Shown: one piece after another, positions 1-4,957 of the stretch
Numbering within the stretch: the first letter of the stretch is position 1
Layout: the number at the start of each line of letters is the position of its first letter
Source of the DNA: an uncultured Psychrobacillus sp.
GTDB lineage: Bacteria > Bacillota > Bacilli > Bacillales_A > Planococcaceae
DNA: 8,324 nucleotides
NCBI GenBank assembly: GCA_934234185.1
Contig: CAKQHO010000132.1
Location: forward strand, 1 to 8,324
Direction of reading: 5' to 3'
Program-made: the position numbers and the translations under genes
The notes under the pieces: generated by a model
What the model saw: only the letters and a program-made list of their open reading frames with translations
Database searches by the model: none
Told to the model about the DNA's origin: nothing

Positions 1-143
1 TATTTATTTCCAGCAGATTACCAATACTTGCGTTTGAAAGAGAGTTACTTGCGGTTTCGAGGGAGATACTTGCGAAGGTAGCCAGGTTACTTGCGCATAC
101 GAGGTGAATACTTGCGGTCGTGGGGTGTTTACTTGCAGAAACG
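1..143. repeat. Higher-order repeat unit 1 (143 bp)
   Basis: Full-length unit with six TACTTGC motifs at a 21-bp pitch, the last ending in A. Its linkers contain TTTGAAAGAG and GAAGGTAGCC, variants shared with unit 4 but not with unit 2. Confidence 0.9.
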
Positions 144-286
144 TGTTTATTTCCAGCAGATTACCAATACTTGCGTTTGGAAGAGAGTTACTTGCGGTTT
201 CGAGGGAGATACTTGCGAAGCTAGCCAGGTTACTTGCGCATTCGAGGTGAATACTTGCGGTCGTGGGTGTTTTACTTGCAGAAATG
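144..286. repeat. Higher-order repeat unit 2 (143 bp)
   Basis: Full-length unit with six motifs. It differs from unit 1 by scattered substitutions (for example TTTGGAAGAG and GAAGCTAGCC) and by a compensating small shift in the GTGGGTGTTTT linker, which leaves the 21-bp pitch intact. Confidence 0.9.
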
Positions 287-408
287 TGTTTATTTCCAGT
301 GAATTACCAATACTTGCGGTTACAAGGGAGATACTTGCGAAGCTAGCCAGGTTACTTGCGCATACGAGACGAATACTTGCGATCCGGGGTGTTTTACTTG
401 CAGAAACG
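287..408. repeat. Higher-order repeat unit 3 (122 bp, one 21-bp step missing)
   Basis: Five motifs instead of six. The unit is exactly 21 bp shorter than units 1 and 2, so one whole motif-plus-linker step has been lost (or never gained) while the phase of the rest is kept. It shares the GAAGCTAGCC variant with unit 2. It is the most diverged copy (CAGTGAATTACC, GAGACGAATACT). Confidence 0.9.
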
Positions 409-544
409 TATTTATTTCCAGCAGATTACCAATACTTGCGTTTGAAAGAGAGTTACTTGCGGTTTCGAGGGAGATACTTGCGAAGGTAGCCAGGTTACTT
501 GCGCATACGAGGTGAATACTTGCGGTCCCTTACTTGCAGAAACG
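409..544. repeat. Higher-order repeat unit 4 (136 bp, terminal unit)
   Basis: Six motifs. The last linker is shortened by 7 bp, so the final motif (531) lies 14 bp after the previous one; this is the only break of the 21-bp pitch and it occurs at the array end. The rest is nearly identical to unit 1. Array sequence stops at about AAACG (540-544), shortly before the terminator of the next gene. Confidence 0.9.
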
Positions 545-562
545 GGAAAACTGCCATGCTAG

Positions 563-597
563 TAAAAAAGCCATCGAAGGCTTATAACCTCGATGGC
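563..597 (-). terminator. Rho-independent terminator of the SpoIID/LytB-like gene
   Basis: GCCATCGA (570-577) pairs with TCGATGGC (590-597), extended by GG/CC (579-580 with 588-589) around a one-base bulge. On the minus strand the stem is followed by a run of six T (563-569 region, AAAAAA on the plus strand). It lies just beyond the stop codon of the minus-strand gene at 606, the correct place and polarity. There is no T-run on the plus strand. Confidence 0.85.
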
Positions 598-605
598 ATG
601 AAAAA

Positions 606-2183
606 TTAATATCTTGTTTCTAAATCAATTCCAGTATAGAAATGTTTTAAGATTACATCGTACGTGTAACCTGCCTCAGCCATGCCTACCGCACCGACCT
701 GTGACATACCAACTCCGTGGCCCCATCCGCCGCCATTTACCTTGAAGCCTGTAACCTCATCTGTTTCATTGTCTATAACAGGCTCGATGATAAATAATGT
801 GCTTAATAAAACAGCAGGGTTTCCACTAGCGTTGATATATTGAAGCGCCCAACGAATTTGATCTTTATATTCATAGAACGTTCCGTTTTCTGTAACGAAT
901 TCAATCGTTGCTACACGTCCTGAAGAGGAACGCTCTGTTACGTTAATCTCTAAAACTCTTCCAACATTCGTATTGTAGTAGGTGCTTAGCACTTGGCTAA
1001 TTTCCTCAGCTGTCCATTCAAAGTTCCAGCGGTAATAGCGGGACCAGTTTGCTTCGAAATCACCTTTTTTCACTTCACGGAGTGATTCCCCACTACCATT
1101 CTTTTTATATATGTCTAAAGCAGGTACATATTTTAAGGAGTTTCCTTTTTGAGCTACATGCTTTGCACGTAAATAAGGCGTAGCCTCTGCTCTCCATACA
1201 TCCTCATTATTTGCTGTGAAGCCTCCACTTGTAGAGTGAAACACAGCATTGATCATTTTGCCTTCATACGTAGCAACAATGCCCTTGGTACCGTCTACTG
1301 CTTGATTAGAAATAGGGTGCTCGTCCTCAAAGCTTCCATACACCTGATCAGAGGTAGTTGGTAATAGGTCATATCCATCGATGTTACGTTTTCCTAAGTT
1401 TGACAATGCATACGTACGTGCCGCGATAGCTTGTGCTTTTTGTGCTTCTACTTCACCGTATGGGTTTGGTGGAAGCTCTTTAGGTACCACTGCATATAAA
1501 TAATCTTCTACAGATAATTCATTGATTCCAGCAAGTGTACCAGCACTGTTAAAGCCTACTTCAGCAATTCCACGGTAGCGCTTTCCATTCATTTTAACCA
1601 TTCCCGATGAAGGGATTATTTGAATTGGATTTTCAGTGGTGATTTCTGTATCTCCATCCTTCACCTTTAACTGAGATTCACCTTCTGCTAAGGTGATTAA
1701 TCTCCAATAAGAGTCAGTACCAGCCAAGCCCTTTTCTACTATTTCATTTTTAAAGGCTGTTCGAATTGCAAAAGAAGCATCTGCAGGAAACTCTCCGATT
1801 AACAGACGGTATCCATTATTGTAAGGCTCTAAATAGGTAGGATATCCTTCACGAGTGGCACGAGCTAACCAATCATCAATATAAGCCTGACTAGTGGAAA
1901 AGGCAGCCTGTAATCGATAGTTTGTCTGAATGGTAGAGGAGGATGTAAGGGATACGGAGACTTCATTATTAGAGCCAGTTAGTAGAACTTCTCCTGTTAC
2001 TTTATCCTTCACCACAAAATTCTCTGTTCCTCCAACTGTTAGTGTTTGGACAGTTGGCAATACACCGATACGGATAGTTGGTGTAGTAGGATCAGCGCTA
2101 ACCTTTCCGGTTGCACCAAGTCCCTGAAAAAATAATACGCTAACTAAGAAACATGCAACAACATACTTGAATACTTTTGACAA
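606..2183 (-). CDS. Secreted SPOR + SpoIID/LytB-domain cell-wall protein
   Basis: A 525-residue exported protein. The N-terminus is a typical signal peptide (basic start, hydrophobic residues about 7-24, likely cleavage after Ala30 in KVSA-DP). Residues about 86-150 (YRLQAAFSTSQAYIDDW...GYRLLIGEF) look like a SPOR domain, which binds denuded peptidoglycan glycans. Residues about 195-520 are a SpoIID/LytB domain with VEDYLYAVVPKELP (Glu236 at the position expected for the SpoIID catalytic acid), AQAIAARTYAL, HSTSGG (316-321) and the C-terminal GGGWGHGVGMSQ (484-495). SpoIID is a lytic transglycosylase and LytB a stimulator of the LytC amidase; the length and SPOR domain favour a LytB-like vegetative or spore-associated wall enzyme over SpoIID itself. 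The start is TTG (2183-2181), preceded by AAGGGGTGG at 2198-2190; a nearby ATG at 2188 is out of frame. Single gene, closed by its own terminator. A TATAAT lies at 2262-2257 but I see no good -35. Confidence 0.9.
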   Translation of the reverse strand: MSKVFKYVVACFLVSVLFFQGLGATGKVSADPTTPTIRIGVLPTVQTLTVGGTENFVVKDKVTGEVLLTGSNNEVSVSLTSSSTIQTNYRLQAAFSTSQAYIDDWLARATREGYPTYLEPYNNGYRLLIGEFPADASFAIRTAFKNEIVEKGLAGTDSYWRLITLAEGESQLKVKDGDTEITTENPIQIIPSSGMVKMNGKRYRGIAEVGFNSAGTLAGINELSVEDYLYAVVPKELPPNPYGEVEAQKAQAIAARTYALSNLGKRNIDGYDLLPTTSDQVYGSFEDEHPISNQAVDGTKGIVATYEGKMINAVFHSTSGGFTANNEDVWRAEATPYLRAKHVAQKGNSLKYVPALDIYKKNGSGESLREVKKGDFEANWSRYYRWNFEWTAEEISQVLSTYYNTNVGRVLEINVTERSSSGRVATIEFVTENGTFYEYKDQIRWALQYINASGNPAVLLSTLFIIEPVIDNETDEVTGFKVNGGGWGHGVGMSQVGAVGMAEAGYTYDVILKHFYTGIDLETRY

Positions 2184-2297
2184 AGCATTCCACCCCTTCG
2201 TTGAAATTTTTTATTGCAAAGCAAACATTCTCTAAAACTCTGAAAATTCCTTTTAAATTATATTGAAAATTATGATATTTTATTTTAAATCATACTT

Positions 2298-2352
2298 GGG
2301 GAGGAGATGAAATTTGAAATACTGTGATATAAGAGGGGTAGAAGAAAGGTGA
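2298..2352 (+). other. Strong ribosome site followed by a 12-codon TTG ORF (possible leader or gene remnant)
   Basis: GGGGAGGAG (2298-2306) is an excellent Shine-Dalgarno sequence. At good spacing it is followed by TTG (2314) opening a 12-codon frame (MKYCDIRGVEER, stop TGA 2350-2352). An ATG at 2307 gives only six codons. The strand is that of the downstream ribbon-helix-helix gene. It may be a leader peptide or the remains of a decayed gene; translation is not proven. An extended -10-like TGATATAAG (2325-2333) overlaps the frame. Confidence 0.25.
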
Positions 2353-2443
2353 AATAAGTATAAAATACCCACTCTGTAAATATTTAGATAATAAATAATA
2401 AGATGGAAAGGAGATCGCGGAAACAGAGAAAATAACGATTAAT

Positions 2444-2791
2444 ATGAATGTAGTAGAGTTAGGTAAAGTCGATTTATTAGTAGAGCAGGGTTTTTATTCT
2501 AATCGTACTGATTTTATAAGGGCGGCGATAAGAAGTCAGCTTGCTACTCATAATCTAGTCATTGAACAGGTCGTAAACTTGAATTCCTTTTCTCTAGGAG
2601 TGAGTTTATATTCAAAAAAGGATCTAGAAAAACTGGCAGCATCTAATCAGATGATTTCTATTAAAGTAGTTGGCATGCTTGTCTTAAGTGAAGACATTGA
2701 TGAGGAGTTAGCAAAGAGGACGATTAATTCGATTAAGGTGTTAGGAGTTTTTAAAGCATCGGCTAAGCTAAAGTCTCTATTTTTAAAGTGA
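2444..2791 (+). CDS. Ribbon-helix-helix (CopG/MetJ-Arc type) regulator, N-terminus uncertain
   Basis: From the first ATG the product is 115 residues. The N-terminal part (MNVVELGKVDLLVEQG, then FYSNRTDFIRAAIRSQL) has the helix-turn-helix portion of a ribbon-helix-helix DNA-binding domain; SNRTDFIRAAIR is the typical start of helix B. The rest (about 50-115, including ISIKVVGMLVLSEDI) is a conserved-looking alpha/beta region that I cannot assign. The reading frame continues without a stop up to TAA at 2399-2401, and upstream codons encode AETEKITIN directly before Met1. That supplies the DNA-contacting beta strand (KITINMN), so the true start is probably upstream. No ATG, GTG or TTG exists there, only ATC 2414, ATA 2432 or ATT 2438. 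A ribosome site GGAAAGGAG (2405-2413) abuts ATC 2414. Either a non-canonical start is used or the start was lost. The gene is monocistronic and converges on the S66 peptidase gene. Target unknown; an autoregulatory DNA-binding role is inferred. Confidence 0.8.
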   Translation: MNVVELGKVDLLVEQGFYSNRTDFIRAAIRSQLATHNLVIEQVVNLNSFSLGVSLYSKKDLEKLAASNQMISIKVVGMLVLSEDIDEELAKRTINSIKVLGVFKASAKLKSLFLK

Positions 2792-2817
2792 AAAACCAGA
2801 GAGTAAGTACTCTCTGG
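2791..2817 (-). terminator. Hairpin between convergent genes, terminator mainly for the S66 peptidase gene
   Basis: CCAGAGAGT (2796-2804) pairs with ACTCTCTGG (2809-2817) around a 4-base loop. On the minus strand the stem is followed by TTTTT (2795-2791), just after the stop of the 2821-3819 gene. On the plus strand only TTT follows (2820-2822), so it would act weakly for the regulator gene, whose TGA lies at 2789-2791. Confidence 0.8.
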
Positions 2818-2820
2818 CAT

Positions 2821-3819
2821 TTAATCGAACCAATACTCAATAATGTCTACTTTTTTATTTGTAGCATCTAATCGAACCTTTCGTCCGATTGGCATGGTTA
2901 GCATAGGTTGGGTATGGCAGCAATCAAAGTCAGCTAGAATTGGTATACTAGATTCACCGAGCGTTTCAAGTAATATGTCGCTAGGTGATAAGCCTGTTCC
3001 TTCATCTTCAAAGAGTTCGTGCTTTCCAAGAATAATTCCAGCTACTCGGTCAAAAACACCATTTACTTTAAGAAGGTTAAAGTTTTTTTCAACCACAGAA
3101 GCTGTTTTCATCGTATCCTCGATAAATAGGATGTCTCCCTCACGTATCGCAGGCATATACGGACTGCCCCAAAAGCCATACATGGCATTTAAATTTCCAC
3201 CAATTAATCTACCAGCAGCATTTCCATCGACTACTGTTTTCCAACTATTGTTCCGTTTATCTTTCTCTTTTGTTTTTTCCTCCCAATTCACTGGCTCGTC
3301 TGACCAAAAGGGCGGTGTTGGGATAGAATAAGGAATAGATTGCTTTTTCACAAGCATTTGATAAAAACTATCATACGTATAATCTACGAAAGGTTCGAAT
3401 TCGCCAAACGAAGGAACCAAAGCTGGACCATAAAAGGTAGGAATATCTGTTTGAGTATAAATTGCAAGTAATACAGCAGTTGCATCAGAATAACCAATCA
3501 TAATTTTGGGATCCTTCTTAAATGCCTCGTAATCTATGTATGGAAGGATTGCATTGGAATTTGTTCCTCCGATTGTTGACATAATACAACGTACCTCAGG
3601 ATTTCGAATGAGCTCATTAAGCTCTTCAGCTCGTTCTTGGATGGTGCCGGAACGATAGAAGTCACGCTTCCCAGTTAAGCTTCCTTTGATAACTTCAAAG
3701 CCCTTGTCCTGTAAAAAGCGTATTGCTCGCTCTGTTCGCTTAGGAGAGGTGTTCGTTATAGGAGAAGAAGGAGAATAAATCCCAATTTTATCCCCTTCTT
3801 TAAGATGTTTGAAAGTCAT
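2821..3819 (-). CDS. S66-family serine carboxypeptidase, MccF-like (LD-carboxypeptidase superfamily)
   Basis: A 332-residue cytosolic protein (no signal peptide). The S66 triad is visible: nucleophile Ser111 in GYSDAT, Glu234 in FIED, His302 in CHTQPMLTMPIG. S66 enzymes are either LD-carboxypeptidases trimming murein tetrapeptides (LdcA) or MccF-type hydrolases inactivating microcin C7-like aminoacyl nucleotides. Spacing here favours MccF: Ser to Glu is 123 residues (125 in E. coli MccF, 102 in Pseudomonas LdcA, from memory), and Trp179 lies 68 residues after the nucleophile, the same offset as the nucleobase-stacking Trp186 of MccF. The loop 165-195 (PTPPFWSDEPVNWEEK...) is the MccF-type insertion. 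ATG start with AGAAGG at 3836-3831, a slightly long spacing. It may be co-transcribed with the small membrane ORF 68 bp upstream. Natural substrate unknown: peptidoglycan recycling or antibiotic self-protection/detoxification are both possible. Confidence 0.9.
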   Translation of the reverse strand: MTFKHLKEGDKIGIYSPSSPITNTSPKRTERAIRFLQDKGFEVIKGSLTGKRDFYRSGTIQERAEELNELIRNPEVRCIMSTIGGTNSNAILPYIDYEAFKKDPKIMIGYSDATAVLLAIYTQTDIPTFYGPALVPSFGEFEPFVDYTYDSFYQMLVKKQSIPYSIPTPPFWSDEPVNWEEKTKEKDKRNNSWKTVVDGNAAGRLIGGNLNAMYGFWGSPYMPAIREGDILFIEDTMKTASVVEKNFNLLKVNGVFDRVAGIILGKHELFEDEGTGLSPSDILLETLGESSIPILADFDCCHTQPMLTMPIGRKVRLDATNKKVDIIEYWFD

Positions 3820-3886
3820 GCCTACACCAGCCTTCTAAATATAATAATTTAATTGTAAGCTGTGTAAACTCGATAACACAATATCT

Positions 3887-4024
3887 CTACAAAAATAAAA
3901 GCCTTATACAGATTGCTATAAGTCCAACACCTAGATAAATCCAAGCTTTAATCGCCTTCGTTTTACTATTCCTTCTGTGACGATCTTCCTTTAAAATTGG
4001 GTATTCCTTTTCCAAGTTTCGAAT
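3887..4024 (-). CDS. Probable small single-span membrane protein (45 codons from ATT, 42 from TTG)
   Basis: Reading the minus strand from ATT (4024-4022) gives a basic, charged N-terminus (RNLEKEYPILKEDRHRRNSK) and a C-terminal hydrophobic segment (WIYLGVGLIAICIRLLFL) ending at TAG 3889-3887. A strong purine ribosome site AAGGAAGGAAGG lies just upstream; counted from its first AAGGAAGG it is 8 nt from the ATT, ideal spacing, whereas the only canonical in-frame start, TTG at 4015, is 13 nt from it. An in-frame TAA precedes the ribosome site, so no longer form exists. The gene would be the first of a two-gene unit with the S66 peptidase. Alternatives are a start-lost pseudogene (ATG to ATT) or chance. 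I recognise no family. Confidence 0.45.
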   Translation of the reverse strand: MRNLEKEYPILKEDRHRRNSKTKAIKAWIYLGVGLIAICIRLLFL

Positions 4025-4054
4025 AAAACCTTCCTTCCTTTAATTTTCCGATTA

Positions 4055-4084
4055 TTTACAATTATAACAATTTACGATTATAAT
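4055..4084 (+). promoter_or_regulatory. Sigma-A-type promoter for the 4108 gene
   Basis: TTTACA (4055-4060), 18-bp spacer, TATAAT (4079-4084), followed about 10 bp later by the ribosome site AAGGAGGT (4095-4102). The predicted leader is very short. Confidence 0.6.
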
Positions 4085-4090
4085 AAACAA
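4061..4090 (-). promoter_or_regulatory. Divergent promoter candidate for the small ORF / S66 peptidase
   Basis: On the minus strand TTGTTT (4090-4085), 18-bp spacer, TATAAT (4066-4061). It overlaps the plus-strand promoter almost completely, so the two directions probably compete or share control. The -10 box is perfect, the -35 weak. Confidence 0.4.
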
Positions 4091-4107
4091 GATGAAGGAG
4101 GTACACA

Positions 4108-4896
4108 ATGAATAAAAAAGGTCTTACGATGATTTTTACATTTTTAGGAATACTATGCTTTGTTGCTTCCTGGCTGTTTATTTTTCTTGACAGTAGTACA
4201 ACAAAAGATAGATTAATGATTCTTTCCTTATTAAATGGATTGATGATCTTGTTTTTTATAGTAGCGCTGTATAGCAGTAAGAAAATTATATTTAGAGCGT
4301 CTATACTGATAAGTATTTATTTTTTTATAATGTTAATGCTTGCGATGTCGCCTTTTTTTACTATTGCTTTAAGTGAAGTACCAAACTTAGTTAGTATGAT
4401 AGTTCTTCTAATAGTATCGGTTTATTTAGTTGAAAAAAGTAAAGGGAAAGATAGAGCTAGTTGGTATAACGGAAAATTTCCGAGGTTTTTGGGTATTTCC
4501 TTTTTAGTAGTATTGTTGGGGGCTGTTTTCCGACCATTATTTGTCTTGTGGGTTCTGATTACTATGTTATGGTCAGTGAATGTATATATTAGAATCGAAG
4601 AGAATCATTTAGTATATGAGCTAGAGCTATTCAAACTAGTAATTTATTCGCGTATTTATTCTCCTGAGGAAATAAAAGAGGTGAAGTTAATGAGGACTGG
4701 TTGGATGGATCCTGCTGCAAACGTAAAATTGTACAAAGGAAGAGACATAAAAATTACATACTTCACACCGAATGATATATATCAGCGGTTACACCGTTTT
4801 ACGATAGACAACGATATCAAGCTGGTTTTAACAAAGGATTATGAAATGCTCGAAACGAGAAGGAAAAGAAGGGAAAAGGAAATGCAGTCATCTTAG
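4108..4896 (+). CDS. Integral membrane protein with C-terminal PH-like domain
   Basis: 262 residues. Hydrophobic segments lie at about 7-27, 36-55, 62-83, 92-108, 125-141 and 143-159, so about six membrane spans in two groups (four, then two after the basic loop KSKGKDRASWYNGKFPR). The remainder (about 160-245: VYIRIEENHLVYELELFKLVIYSRIYSPEEIKEVKL...) alternates short strands and resembles bacterial PH-like (YdbS/DUF304-type) domains that follow membrane spans. The C-terminus is strongly charged (ETRRKRREKEM). ATG start with an ideal AAGGAGGT (4095-4102). The gene precedes the permease by 61 bp on the same strand with no terminator between, so co-transcription is likely. I do not recognise the family and assign no function. 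Confidence 0.85.
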   Translation: MNKKGLTMIFTFLGILCFVASWLFIFLDSSTTKDRLMILSLLNGLMILFFIVALYSSKKIIFRASILISIYFFIMLMLAMSPFFTIALSEVPNLVSMIVLLIVSVYLVEKSKGKDRASWYNGKFPRFLGISFLVVLLGAVFRPLFVLWVLITMLWSVNVYIRIEENHLVYELELFKLVIYSRIYSPEEIKEVKLMRTGWMDPAANVKLYKGRDIKITYFTPNDIYQRLHRFTIDNDIKLVLTKDYEMLETRRKRREKEMQSS

Positions 4897-4918
4897 AGTA
4901 GATTTTCCTTTCTTTCTA

Positions 4919-4924
4919 TATAAT
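4919..4924 (+). promoter_or_regulatory. Isolated TATAAT upstream of the permease
   Basis: A perfect -10 hexamer stands 33 bp before the permease start, but no acceptable -35 is found 16-18 bp upstream. It may be a weak internal promoter, or the permease may depend on read-through from the 4108 gene. Confidence 0.25.
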
Positions 4925-4957
4925 AAGAATTAGTATAGGTAGAAGGGAAGCATCGAC

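Larger units (their letters stand above)
1..544. repeat. Phased 21-bp tandem repeat array (TACTTGCG motif), incomplete at left edge
   Basis: The octamer TACTTGC(G/A) occurs 23 times, always in the same orientation, starting at 25, 46, 67, 88, 109, 130; 168, 189, 210, 231, 252, 273; 311, 332, 353, 374, 395; and 433, 454, 475, 496, 517, 531. Within each cluster the pitch is exactly 21 bp (about two helical turns); clusters are separated by exactly 38 bp. The only exception is the last step, 14 bp. Each octamer is followed by a 13-bp purine-rich linker, often containing CGAGG or GAGAG. The last motif of each cluster ends in A instead of G and is followed by a longer linker containing TTTATTTCCAG and ATTACCAA. 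No hairpin, transposase or credible gene is seen here. The function is unknown; candidates are a protein-binding array or a mobile or expanding minisatellite. The array probably continues to the left of the window. Confidence 0.95.

Noticed and set aside
91..489. Open frame of 132 codons through the repeat array, with Cys-rich heptads ending in TC
   Set aside because: The frame is open because the 21-bp repeat is a multiple of three and free of stops. The 143-bp unit is not a multiple of three, so each cluster is read in a different frame (YLR, then TC, then LA patterns); there is no ribosome site. It is not a conserved protein.
1..544. CRISPR array
   Set aside because: The repeated word is only 8 bp, the intervening 13-bp linkers are themselves related from unit to unit, and no cas gene is present.
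2403..2435. ATG at 2403 as the start of the RHH gene
   Set aside because: It is in another frame and meets a stop after ten codons; using it would need a frameshift for which there is no evidence.
3841..3868. Minus-strand promoter TTTACA-16-TATTAT just before the S66 peptidase gene
   Set aside because: The predicted start (about 3834) would fall inside the gene's ribosome site AGAAGG (3836-3831), so a transcript from it would be poorly translated.
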